A stretch of 64,000 bases of DNA from JAVVHH01 sp965199665. GTDB taxonomy: Bacteria > Pseudomonadota > Alphaproteobacteria > Acetobacterales > Acetobacteraceae. The translations under genes were made by a program, and so were the position numbers. Below, in pieces: positions 8,815-17,147 of the stretch. Positions within the stretch are counted from its first letter, which is position 1; the number at the start of each line of letters is the position of its first letter. The stretch is taken from the NCBI GenBank assembly GCA_965199665.1, contig OZ241208.1, positions 3,348,001 to 3,412,000 of the forward strand, given 5' to 3'. The notes beneath the pieces are model-generated. The model was not told the DNA's origin. It was given only the letters and a program-made list of their open reading frames with translations, and did no database searches.

Positions 8815-8823
8815 ATGTCACAT
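8815..8823. promoter_or_regulatory. Candidate LysR operator, ATGT-C-ACAT
   Basis: A 9-bp interrupted palindrome lies in the 103-bp divergent gap, 31 bp before the LysR ATG. LysR regulators bind short interrupted dyads in such gaps. No second matching site was found by eye, so the assignment is weak. Confidence 0.25.
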
Positions 8824-8854
8824 CATTGCTGACCCGCTCGCAGGAGTAACCCCC

Positions 8855-9772
8855 ATGCCGTTCGACACCCGTCTCCTGACCGGCCTCGGTGTCCTCATAG
8901 CGGTCGTGGATAGCGGCAGCTTCACCCGTGCGGCAGAGATGCTCGGCATGTCGGATTCCGGGGTCAGCCGAGCCGTGGCGCGGCTGGAAGCCCGCCTTGG
9001 AGTACGTCTGCTCGATCGAACGACGCGCTCAGTTCATCTCACCGGAGAGGGACGCCGCTTTCATGAGGAGGCGGCTCCGTTGTTGGCCGAGATCGAACGT
9101 GTCGCGGCAGAGGCGTCTGGTGCAGGTACCACGGTGCGCGGCCGATTGCGGGTGGACGTGGACGGCTTCCTCGCCCGCCGCGTGCTGGCTGCACGTCTAC
9201 CGGCGTTCCTCGCCATGCATCCTGAGTTGGAAATCGAACTACTGACTCGAGCGGCGATCGGAGACTTGGTGAGCGACGGGATCGATCTCGCGTTGCGCTT
9301 CGGTTCGCCGCCGCAGAACGCGGCCGTGGCCACGCGCCTGCTCGAGACACGCATCGTCACGGTGGCTTCTCCTACCTATCTCCGAACCAGGCCCAGGCCG
9401 CTGGTTCCGGAGGATCTACTCGGCCACGACTGTATCCAGTTCCGCGATGCCATGACCGGCCGACCGTTCTCCTGGGAATTCCGGCGCGGGACCAAGACGC
9501 GGCCAGTCACGACCACGGGAAGGCTCACGCTCAATGATGTGGACACCATGCTAGCCACTTGCCTTGCCGGAGGCGGGGTCGCTCAAGTGATGGAGTTCGG
9601 GGTCGAGGATCTGTTGTCCAGCGGTCAGCTGGTGGATTTGTTTCCCGACTGGTCCGACGAGGTTTTTCCACTCTATGCCGTGCACCCGTCTCGGCGTCAC
9701 GTTCCTGCCAAGGTGCGGGCGCTCATCGACTTTTGCCGGGAGGCGCTGGTCCAACCACAAAGCGATCGCTGA
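8855..9772 (+). CDS. LysR-family transcriptional regulator
   Basis: A 305-residue LysR protein. The N-terminal winged HTH covers about residues 1-65 (GSFTRAAEMLGMSDSGVSRAV, ARLGVRLLDRTTR). The C-terminal part is a periplasmic-binding-like effector domain (SDGIDLALRFG). ATG 8855 is chosen because AGGAG at 8842-8846 sits 8 bp upstream; the longer frame from 8807 adds a non-homologous 16 residues. It is divergent from the NmrA-like oxidoreductase and probably controls it and itself. The effector is unknown. Confidence 0.93.
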   Translation: MPFDTRLLTGLGVLIAVVDSGSFTRAAEMLGMSDSGVSRAVARLEARLGVRLLDRTTRSVHLTGEGRRFHEEAAPLLAEIERVAAEASGAGTTVRGRLRVDVDGFLARRVLAARLPAFLAMHPELEIELLTRAAIGDLVSDGIDLALRFGSPPQNAAVATRLLETRIVTVASPTYLRTRPRPLVPEDLLGHDCIQFRDAMTGRPFSWEFRRGTKTRPVTTTGRLTLNDVDTMLATCLAGGGVAQVMEFGVEDLLSSGQLVDLFPDWSDEVFPLYAVHPSRRHVPAKVRALIDFCREALVQPQSDR

Positions 9773-10018
9773 GCCAGATGTCTCGCTCTCGTTTGAGACC
9801 GCCGCTTCGAATGGCGCAAACCGGACTTATGCGACGTATCAGATGTTACTAAGTTGCTACACGACTGCGACGCTCGCGTACGCTGGACGACACCTCATTC
9901 GAATGGGAATCTAGCGAACGGACTAGAATACGAGGCGCAGTGGTTCATGAGGTCATCGTCGATCTTGGGATGGGTGGGTGGTTGGCGGCAACGCCGGTGA
10001 TCGTTAGAGGGTGCTCCC

Positions 10019-11317
10019 ATGGCATCGATCAAACTGCCACACAGAGAACGATACGGGACGGCGTCATTGATCAGAAAATTCGAGTTGGTGGCCGGCGTGG
10101 CGCTCGTTGTGACGAGACTCTCGTTATGTAGCCCGGCGCTGGCCGAGGATGCGGCATCGGTGGGAATCGGGACCTGCGACAATTTCCTGACGGCATATGC
10201 GCAGTGCCTGCAGAGCCCTGGCGTGCCAAGCGATGCCAAAGCGGCAATTCAGCAGGGGATCGACAATCTACGCGACAGCTTCCGCAACGCCGCGGCGCAA
10301 GGTCCGTCGGCGCGCTCCTCGATCGGCCAGCAATGCACGAGCAGCCACGAAATGGTACGAGCGCGGATGATCGAAGCGTTCAAATGCGAGTTCCCGGCGG
10401 CGTCAGCGATGCCGGTCGTGGCGGATATGCCAGCCCCGGAACCAGCACCTGCTACCCCCATGACGAAGGCTGCAACTGACCCGGCGGTCGAGGTCGCGCG
10501 GAAGGTGAATGCCTACACGAAGGTGCATAACGACATTGTCGACACCCATCCGATGGGCAAGCAACTGGCCGAGCACATTCGTAACAACGAGCGGGTCTTG
10601 AAGCTCGGCACGAAGCTCGGGGCTAATGCCTGGTATCTGTTCGGGATCGACGATTTTGATCGGCAAATCGCGGACTTGAAGGAGGCTATGGCGCTGCCCG
10701 GGCTCGTGCCTGAGATCGACCCGGCCGCAGCCGCGCTGGTGAGTGCGATGGAAACGGTCAACCCGGTGATCCAGATGCTGTACCGCTACCAGAAGACGCG
10801 GGACTTCAAGCAGGACGGGTTCAAGCTCGCGATGGCGCAGGAGAAGCCACTCGAGGACGGGATGCGTGGCGTGATGGCCGCGAGCGATGGGTTCAGTAAG
10901 GCGCTTTTCGAGCGACGGATGAAGATTGACGAGCGCCGGGTCGAGGCGATGCCGGCTGGGTCGCTGGCGCAAACGCTGCTGTCGACGAGCCTAAAGACGC
11001 GGGTATTGCTGCGGCAGTACGATACTTTAGGAAAGCCAGCGGACGTGCCGGCGTTTGTGGCGGCGCTCGATGCGGTGCGGACCTCGAACCGGACACTGAT
11101 GGAAGTGGCAGGTGCGATGTCGCCAAAGGCCAACTCTTATTGCGCTGAGTATAGCGAAGCGCTGGATGCCTTGATTGGGCATGGACGGGATCTGGCCGAG
11201 GCGGTAAAAGTCAAGCAAAGGTCGGGCGACGCGTCAGAAGCGATTGCTCGGGACTATAATCATTCGGTCGATTACTACAGCAAATGCCTTAAGGAGGAGA
11301 CGAGGGCGCGAGGATAA
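10019..11317 (+). CDS. Secreted DUF3829/YiiG-like protein with an N-terminal Cys-pair module
   Basis: 432 residues. An N-terminal signal peptide has a long charged n-region, a hydrophobic core and an ALA-ED cleavage site near residue 42. Residues 45-125 form a small alpha-helical module with two cysteine pairs (C53-x9-C63 and C106-x16-C123), likely disulfides of a helical hairpin in the periplasm. A Pro/Ala-rich linker (about 135-150) follows. The helical C-terminal domain (about 155-430) shows VNAYTKVHNDIV and a KTRDFKQDGFKLA stretch resembling DUF3829. The function is unknown for the family; E. coli YiiG is a lipoprotein of this type, whereas this one lacks a lipobox. It stands alone, and codon use is somewhat less GC-biased than its neighbours. 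The domain call is moderate. Confidence 0.75.
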   Translation: MASIKLPHRERYGTASLIRKFELVAGVALVVTRLSLCSPALAEDAASVGIGTCDNFLTAYAQCLQSPGVPSDAKAAIQQGIDNLRDSFRNAAAQGPSARSSIGQQCTSSHEMVRARMIEAFKCEFPAASAMPVVADMPAPEPAPATPMTKAATDPAVEVARKVNAYTKVHNDIVDTHPMGKQLAEHIRNNERVLKLGTKLGANAWYLFGIDDFDRQIADLKEAMALPGLVPEIDPAAAALVSAMETVNPVIQMLYRYQKTRDFKQDGFKLAMAQEKPLEDGMRGVMAASDGFSKALFERRMKIDERRVEAMPAGSLAQTLLSTSLKTRVLLRQYDTLGKPADVPAFVAALDAVRTSNRTLMEVAGAMSPKANSYCAEYSEALDALIGHGRDLAEAVKVKQRSGDASEAIARDYNHSVDYYSKCLKEETRARG

Positions 11318-11367
11318 GCGGTGTCGAGGTTCTGCTCGCCACCGTGTCCTTGCTTACTCGATAGAAG

Positions 11368-11395
11368 TGGGCAGTTGAGGCAAAGTTCCTGCCCA
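11368..11395. terminator. Weak hairpin between convergent genes
   Basis: A 7-bp perfect stem, TGGGCAG/CTGCCCA, with a 14-base loop lies in the 110-bp gap between the DUF3829-like gene and the membrane-protein gene, which converge. There is no T-run, so any terminator role is uncertain. Confidence 0.3.
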
Positions 11396-11427
11396 GCCTT
11401 GGAGTATCCCCGTACAGTCGCACTCAT

Positions 11428-12396
11428 CTATCTCGGGGCAGCCGCGGCCGGGCGGCCATTCACTCGCCACAGGAACACCGCGAATGCCAGCATGGCCAGC
11501 CCGGCCAGCAGCACGGTCCCAGGCGTCGCACCCAGGTGCTCGAACCACTGCGTGTAGAAATGTATGCCCGCGAACACGGTAACCAGGTTCAACACCCAGC
11601 GCCGGTCCGTCCGCCCGGCCCATACGCCCGCCCCCACCAGGACCACCGCCCAGGCCAGCGCGAACACCACGTCCGGGATGCCGGCGTGCGACAGGTGCAG
11701 CCAGTCCAGGTCGTCCCCCCACAGCGAACCCACCCAGAAGCCCAGGTTCACCAGCAATAGCGACGTCCGCGCCACGACCGTCAGCAGCCGCGCCCACTCC
11801 CACGCCACTGCGCGCGATGCCGCGTGCGCCGCCAGTGCCAAAGCTGAGAACGCCACCACCGTCGCCAATGGCTGCCGCACCTCCAGCTCGTAGAAGGCGT
11901 GGCCGTAGGTGGAGGAGCTACCCAGCACCGCGAACAGCACCAGAACCGCGAGCGAGGCGAGCAGCCCGCTGCGCGCCGGCACCGCACACGCGGCGAACAA
12001 CGCCGCCACCAGCAGGTAAGCCGCGTAGGACGGCATGGCCGCACGCCCCATGGAGCCGAGCCCGGTAACGCCCTGGCTGAGCAGTACGATCCCCGCCCCA
12101 AGCAGCAGCGCCGCCACCAGGATGAGAATGTTGGCCACCACCGTCCATCCGGCCGGGCCACGCATCGATAGCCCGAGCCCGGCTGCCATCAGAACCCCGC
12201 CCAGTATCGTTCCGACCAAAGCGTCTGGCAGCAGCAGCAGGCACCCGGCCGCCACCGCCACCACGCCAAACCCGAGCAGCACGTTGATGAGCAGCGTGCT
12301 CGTGTCCGCCCGGCCAAGGCCGGCCAGTCGTTCGTGCTCCACGGGCGTGATGGCGCCCTCATCGAGCAGCTTCGCCAGATCCAACGTGACCTTCAC
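11428..12396 (-). CDS. Polytopic membrane protein, DUF2157-like
   Basis: A 322-residue inner-membrane protein. A short soluble head (residues 1-32, LAKLLDEGAITPVEHERLAGLG) is typical of DUF2157-type proteins and precedes about nine hydrophobic segments. These include LINVLLGFGVVAVAAG, ILILVAALLLGAGIVLL and VVFALAWAVVLVGAGVW. The start is GTG 12396 with AGGAGG five bases upstream. It is divergent from the TetR gene at 12500, so that regulator may control it, as is common for membrane proteins beside a TetR gene. The transport or sensory role is unknown. Confidence 0.82.
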   Translation of the reverse strand: MKVTLDLAKLLDEGAITPVEHERLAGLGRADTSTLLINVLLGFGVVAVAAGCLLLLPDALVGTILGGVLMAAGLGLSMRGPAGWTVVANILILVAALLLGAGIVLLSQGVTGLGSMGRAAMPSYAAYLLVAALFAACAVPARSGLLASLAVLVLFAVLGSSSTYGHAFYELEVRQPLATVVAFSALALAAHAASRAVAWEWARLLTVVARTSLLLVNLGFWVGSLWGDDLDWLHLSHAGIPDVVFALAWAVVLVGAGVWAGRTDRRWVLNLVTVFAGIHFYTQWFEHLGATPGTVLLAGLAMLAFAVFLWRVNGRPAAAAPR

Positions 12397-12499
12397 ACCA
12401 CCCTCCTTGATCTGCTTTGTGCCTGCCGACCACCGCGGCTAGCAGGACGATCCCGATTTTGTTGAACACCGTTCTCGTAAAGCCTATGATGGCGATCTC

Positions 12500-13258
12500 A
12501 TGTCCGCAAGCATTAAAATGAACGACGCTCAAAGAAACGTGCCGCACCGCCGAAAGGCTGACCCGCCCCAGCGCGACACCACGCCTGAGCAGGCGCTCGC
12601 CGCCGCCAAGGCGCCTCGCGGCCGCCCCCGCAAGGATGCGCTCGGCCGCGAGGCGGATCAGAAGGCGCTCGTGGCCGCAGCAATCGACATTATGCGCGAG
12701 GCAGGCGCACTGGGCCTCACCGCCCGCGCCGTCGCTGCCCGGGCAGGCACGGCCGTGGGCTCGGTCTACGCGGCGTTCCCGAACCTCGAGGCCCTGCGGC
12801 TCGAGGTGAACACGATGACAATGGGTTTGCTGCGGGACACCCTGGCCGCAGCGCTGACGAAGTCCAAAGGCGAGTCGCTCCGGGACCGGCTGTTTGGCAT
12901 GGCCGACGCCTACATGGGATTTGCAGACACCCATCCGACCCTGTGGGCCGCGCTGTTCGAGCCACGCACGGTGGCGGCCCCTCCCGCCATGGCCGAGCAG
13001 ACCGCTGCCCTGTTTGCACTGCTGGAAGGCGTGCTGTCCGAGGCCGGATGCGCCGCGCCCGACGTCCCGGCCTTTTGCCGCGCACTCTGGGCCGCTGTCC
13101 ACGGCACCGTGTTCCTGGCCGTGCACGGCAATCTTGGGCCCATCGGACGCGAGGAGGCTACGGCGCTGGTCCGCACGCTTATGACAGCGATCGCGGGCGG
13201 CATCCCGCGACAACCCTCAGTCCAGCATCTCGCCATCACTGACATCTGCGACGTATGA
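12500..13258 (+). CDS. TetR-family transcriptional regulator
   Basis: 252 residues. A basic, disordered 45-residue head (RGRPRKD) precedes the TetR HTH at about 50-100, visible as AAIDIMREAGALGLTARAVAARAGTAVGSVYAAFPNLEAL. The rest is a helical ligand-binding and dimer domain with a TetR_C-type pattern (HPTLWAALFEPR). The N-terminal extension is longer than usual (family length about 200). It is divergent from the DUF2157-like membrane gene. A short GAAC-ACC-GTTC dyad lies in the intergenic gap and could be an operator half. The ligand is unknown. Confidence 0.9.
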   Translation: MSASIKMNDAQRNVPHRRKADPPQRDTTPEQALAAAKAPRGRPRKDALGREADQKALVAAAIDIMREAGALGLTARAVAARAGTAVGSVYAAFPNLEALRLEVNTMTMGLLRDTLAAALTKSKGESLRDRLFGMADAYMGFADTHPTLWAALFEPRTVAAPPAMAEQTAALFALLEGVLSEAGCAAPDVPAFCRALWAAVHGTVFLAVHGNLGPIGREEATALVRTLMTAIAGGIPRQPSVQHLAITDICDV

Positions 13259-13330
13259 GGACTTACGATTTGCGATGAATAACGTGTCGTTGTTGCGACA
13301 CTTCCCGTTTCGGTGTCGACCCGTTGCGCT

Positions 13331-14035
13331 TTATGCTTCCGCGAGGGCCATATCCACCGCGGCCTCGGCGTGCAGGGCGGTCGTGTCGAAAAGCGGAACC
13401 GCGCTGTCTGCTGGACCCACCAGCAGCATGATCTCCGTGCAGCCTAGGATCACTGCCTCCGCGCCGCGCTCAACCAGCCGGGCAATCACATCGCGATAGG
13501 CTTGACGTGAGGACGGCTCCGCCCGGCCCTGAACCAGTTCCTCGTAGATCACTTGGTGCACCAGGGCGCGGTCTTTGTCGCCCGGCACCAACACCTCCAA
13601 CCCATGTCGAACCGCTAGGCGCCCCTTGTAGAAATCCTGCTCCATCGTGAAGGCCGTTCCGAGAAGGCCGACCTTGCCAAACCCGGCGCTCTTGATCTGC
13701 GCCGCCGTTGGGTCGGCGATGTGCAGCAGGGGCAGTGCGATGGCCGCCTGAACCTGGTCGGCCATGCGGTGCATAGTGTTGGTGCAAATCACCACGAAAT
13801 CCGCACCGCCCCGTTCCAGGCGCTTCGCTGCGCCGATCATCTCGGCGGCGGCGTCGTCCCAACGGCCGGCATGCTGCAGCGCCTCGATCTCCCCGAAATC
13901 GAAAGACCACATGAGGCACTGGGCCGAACGCAGGCCGCCGAGGCGCTTTCGGACGGTCTGGTTGATGATCCGGTAATACTCGGCCGAGCTTTCCCAACTC
14001 ATTCCGCCAATTAGACCGATGACCTTCTGTGTCAC
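13331..14035 (-). CDS. Aspartate/glutamate racemase (YgeA-type)
   Basis: A 234-residue two-cysteine racemase. The N-terminus KVIGLIGGMSWESSAEYYR is the YgeA/aspartate racemase signature. The first catalytic Cys is in VVICTNTMH, and the second is in AVILGCTEI. It interconverts amino-acid enantiomers such as Asp, Glu or homoserine without a cofactor. GTG 14035 is chosen: GGTGGAG lies six bases upstream and the product then has family length. The longer frame to 14131 adds an unrelated 32 residues. It lies downstream of LysE on the same strand with a gap of 103 bp. Exporter and racemase may act together in amino-acid turnover (inference). Confidence 0.92.
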   Translation of the reverse strand: MTQKVIGLIGGMSWESSAEYYRIINQTVRKRLGGLRSAQCLMWSFDFGEIEALQHAGRWDDAAAEMIGAAKRLERGGADFVVICTNTMHRMADQVQAAIALPLLHIADPTAAQIKSAGFGKVGLLGTAFTMEQDFYKGRLAVRHGLEVLVPGDKDRALVHQVIYEELVQGRAEPSSRQAYRDVIARLVERGAEAVILGCTEIMLLVGPADSAVPLFDTTALHAEAAVDMALAEA

Positions 14036-14138
14036 GACATTCTCCACCCGGCGACTGGCATGAGGCAGCGACGCCGGCCGGAATGGCAAGGTCGGCTCGT
14101 GTTCGGATACCGGCGCAAGCGGCCCGCCCAAGGCGGGA

Positions 14139-14786
14139 TCAGCTTGTGGGACGTCTCGCCAGTGCCAGACCGACGCCGAGGGCGATCATTGCAGCTCCCG
14201 ACCCTTCCCGCAGGCGGCGGATCAGCGCGGGTCGTGCAGCCACGCCATGGCGAATGCCACCTGCTGCGACGGCCACCACGACGTCGGCACCAGTGTTGAG
14301 CGCCACCGACACGAAGCCGAGCATCATGAATTGCAACGCGGCGGGGCCGACTGCCGGGTCCACGAACTGTGGAACGAAGGCCAAGAAGAACGTAGCCGTC
14401 TTCGGGTTCAAGGCCTCAACCAACACCCCTTCGCGAAACGCGCGACGGACGCCGATCGGCGTCGCCGCTCCGCCGGTCAGGATCGTCGATGCATCCCGGC
14501 GTGCGGCTTGGACGGTGCGGACTCCGATCCACACCAGATAGGCGGCGCCGATCAGCTTCAGCGCCGTGAACAACTCCGCACTCGCGAGCACGACGGCAGA
14601 CACGCCCAGGCTCCCCGCGAGCACATGAACCATGCCGCCCAGCCCGGTGCCGAAGCTGGAGGCCACGCCCTCCGCACGGCCGCCAGACAGCGTGCGCGCG
14701 CCGACGTAGAAGAGGCCCGGGCCGGGCGTGATGGCGAGCAGGAGTGAAGCGGCGACGTAGAGCGCGAGTTGGGTCAGGTCGGGCAC
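14139..14786 (-). CDS. LysE/RhtB-family amino-acid exporter
   Basis: A 215-residue inner-membrane protein with about six transmembrane segments. The LysE/RhtB signature is complete: AITPGPGLFYVGARTL at residues 18-33, AYLVWIGVRT, FREGVLVEALNPKTATFFLAFVPQF. It exports amino acids or derivatives by proton exchange. The start is GTG 14786. It lies 12 bp downstream of the PaiB-like gene and is probably co-transcribed with it under control of the divergent MocR regulator. The substrate is unknown. Confidence 0.92.
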   Translation of the reverse strand: MPDLTQLALYVAASLLLAITPGPGLFYVGARTLSGGRAEGVASSFGTGLGGMVHVLAGSLGVSAVVLASAELFTALKLIGAAYLVWIGVRTVQAARRDASTILTGGAATPIGVRRAFREGVLVEALNPKTATFFLAFVPQFVDPAVGPAALQFMMLGFVSVALNTGADVVVAVAAGGIRHGVAARPALIRRLREGSGAAMIALGVGLALARRPTS

Positions 14787-14798
14787 GATGGCTGGCGC

Positions 14799-15422
14799 TC
14801 AGTTCGGGATCAGAGCGGCGGCGGCACGTTCGGAGGCGTGCTCGCTGACGGCCAGCCCGGCGGCGACACCCGCCCGATCCTCCGCGCTACGATTTTGGCT
14901 CATCTTCCGCTTGCCCTCGATGCGCGCGATCGGCAGCCGCAGACCGACGATGCCGCGCAACTGGGCGCTGATGAAAGGCGCCGGCGCGTCGTTCACAGCC
15001 CAGGGCTCGGTGCGCGGGCTCTCGTGCCGTGTCGTCAGGCGAGTGACGGCATCCAGCAGCCTCGTCTCGTCGTCGAAGAACTCGGCCTGGCCGTAGGCGT
15101 GCACCGCGACGTAGTTCCAGGTCGGCACGACCTTTCCGTGCTCGCGCTTGGTCGCATACCAGGACGGGGTGATGTAGGCGTCCAGCCCGTGGAAGATTGC
15201 CATCGCGTGGCCGGTCGCGGCCTGCTTCCATTGTGGGTTTGCGCGTGCCAGATGACCGTAGAGCGTTCCGTGTGGGCCCTCGTCGGGCACGAGGAAGAGC
15301 GGCAGCGGCGTGGCGAGCAGCCCATCCGCGGTGGCGGTCACGAGGTTGGCCACGCGCGCTTCCCGGATCATCGCCTGCAGGATGACAGGATCGTCTTCTC
15401 GGAAGGCGGGCGGTGTGTACAT
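14799..15422 (-). CDS. PaiB-family FMN-binding protein
   Basis: A 207-residue PaiB-type protein with a split-barrel flavin fold. It opens MYTPPAFREDDP, typical of the family. Further signatures are VTATADGLLATPLPL, YGHLARANPQW, YITPSWY and VVPTWNYVAVHAYG. Bacillus PaiB was described as a negative regulator of sporulation and protease genes; many relatives simply bind flavin. It is divergent from the mocR pseudogene at 15514 and followed by lysE, a common MocR-PaiB-LysE grouping. With the regulator broken, its expression may be constitutive or lost (inference). Confidence 0.93.
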   Translation of the reverse strand: MYTPPAFREDDPVILQAMIREARVANLVTATADGLLATPLPLFLVPDEGPHGTLYGHLARANPQWKQAATGHAMAIFHGLDAYITPSWYATKREHGKVVPTWNYVAVHAYGQAEFFDDETRLLDAVTRLTTRHESPRTEPWAVNDAPAPFISAQLRGIVGLRLPIARIEGKRKMSQNRSAEDRAGVAAGLAVSEHASERAAAALIPN

Positions 15423-15513
15423 GGGCGTGGCTCCTGCTTCGGCCTGGATTTAGCTCCGGGACTGGCCCATAGAAAACGTCCAGTTCACCGCGAATTCGTC
15501 AGGCCAGTCCGCA
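15423..15513. promoter_or_regulatory. Divergent paiB/mocR promoter region with CTGG-type boxes
   Basis: The 91-bp gap contains a perfect 9-bp inverted repeat, GGACTGGCC (15459-15467) and GGCCAGTCC (15502-15510). It also holds CTGGATTTAG at 15444-15453, a further CTGG 18 bp later at 15462, and GTCCAGT at 15478-15484. The 18-bp-spaced CTGG direct repeat resembles the CTGGACYTAA boxes reported for the MocR protein TauR. These are probably MocR-binding sites, an assignment resting on resemblance only. Confidence 0.45.
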
Positions 15514-16974
15514 ATGTCAACGCCGTCCCCGGCGCCGGACCGGATCACCCGGAGGATCGGCGACGCCATCAAGGGCCAGATCGCGTCTGGCCTTCTCGGT
15601 CCGGGCGCTAAGTTGCCCTCCACTCGGTCCCTAGCAGCGGAATGGGGCGTTTCCCGCAGCACCGTGACTCTCGCCTACGAGCAGCTGATCGCCGAGGGTT
15701 ATCTCGACGTTCGGCAGGGCGCGCGGGCGAGCGTGTCCCGAAGCCTCGAGCCGCCTGGAGCATCAACGGTGATGCCGAGCTCCCTGGACCTGCCTGACCG
15801 TCTGTCAGCCTTCGCGCAACGATTGGCCGGCTTCACGCCGCCCGCCCCCACCGTCGATCGCGGGCCGAGCTTCGTCGACTTTCGTTACGGTGACCTGGCT
15901 GCCGACGACTTCCCTGTCCTCGCGTAGCGGAAAGCGATCGGCGCCGCGATGCTGCGACGCCCTGCGCGCCTCCGCTACGGCGATCCCCAGGGCTTGCCCG
16001 AACTCCGGGCCGCCTTGCAGGGTTATCTCTGGCGCGCCCGGGGCCTGCGCTGCGAGCCGGAGCAGATCATCGTGGTCAACGGGTCGCAGCAGGGTCTGGA
16101 CCTTTGCGCGCGACTGCTGCTCGATCCCGGGGACCGGGCCGTGATGGAGAACCCCGGCTATCCTCTCGCGCGCCAGGCGTTTGCGGCGACCGGCGCAGAG
16201 ATCATCCCCGTGCCGGCGGACCAGGACGGCCTGCGGACGGCGGCGCTGCCCGACGCGCGCCTGGCATTCGTCACACCATCCCACCAATTCCCGCTGGGCG
16301 GCGTCCTCTCCGCCGGGCGACGGCGAGAGTTGCTGGCCTGGGCGGGGCGGACCGGCGCCACCATCATCGAGGACGATTACGACGGCGAATACCGCTTCGA
16401 CATCAGCCCGATCCCGGCGCTGCACTCCCTCGACGAGGCCGGCCGGGTCATCTATCTCGGAACCGTCTCGAAGACACTCTCGCCGGCCCTGCGCCTGGGC
16501 TACCTCGTCGTCCCAGCCGCCCTGGTCGACGCCTTCGCGCGGGCGAAGCGCCTGACCGACCGGCACACGCCCGGGCTGGAGCAGGAGGCACTGGCGGGCT
16601 TGATCGAGAGTGGTGCCTACGAACGGCACGTGCGGCGCGTCCGCCGCCGCAATGGGGAGCGCCGCGCCGCCTTGCTAGCCGCGTTGACTGCCACGCTCGC
16701 CAATGAGGTGACGATTGTCGGTGCCGATGCCGGGCTCCACGTCGTCGTTTGGCTCGATCACATATCGAGGGCACAGGAAGGCGCGGTAATCGCGCGCGCA
16801 TACGAAGCCGGCATCGGCCTGTATGGCGTGACCCCGTCGTACGTCGCTGGGCCACAGATGCAACTGCCGGAGCTGGCGGGACTGGTGATCGGCTATGCCG
16901 GTGTTGAAGAGCAGGCTATTGAGCGAGGTGTGCAGACGCTCAGGCAGGTGCTGTCCACTTTCACTTGCACGTAA
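15514..16974 (+). pseudogene. MocR/PdxR-type regulator interrupted by one in-frame TAG
   Basis: The two halves are in the same frame. 15514-15924 encodes a GntR winged helix (IASGLLGPGAKLPSTRSLAAEWGVSRSTVTLAYEQL) and linker. 15928-16974 encodes the class I aminotransferase-like domain with its PLP-lysine motif GTVSKTLSP. They are separated only by TAG at 15925-15927. MocR proteins usually have Trp in the motif FP...W-R here, so a single TGG to TAG change explains it. Reinitiation at ATG 15949 would give an aminotransferase domain without DNA binding. No other lesion is visible, which suggests a recent mutation, a sequencing error or readthrough. It would normally control paiB-lysE. Confidence 0.85.
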
Positions 16975-17135
16975 ACGTAGCTGCCGGTCGCCTGCTCGAA
17001 CGCCGGTACGATCTGCCGGAACGGCGCCGTCAGGGCGCCGGTGACGACGACGTGGATCTCGGCGGCTTGCGCCGCGCCTGCCAGCATGAACGGTACTGCA
17101 AGACCGACCGCGATTTTGGTCAGATTATTGCGCAT
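16893..17135 (-). pseudogene. 5' remnant of a periplasmic solute-binding protein (ModA-like)
   Basis: The 80-codon frame opens with a clean signal peptide (LTKIAVGLAVPFMLAGAAQAAE). The first 30 mature residues (IHVVVTGALTAPFRQIVPAFEQATG) are typical of ModA-like molybdate/sulfonate-type binding proteins, normally about 250 residues. The frame then runs into the antisense of the mocR 3' end and stops. The gene is therefore cut at about 16970, where it meets the convergent mocR remnant. It lies 12 bp downstream of the alpha/beta hydrolase on the same strand. Confidence 0.7.
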
Positions 17136-17147
17136 ATTGCCCGCCCC

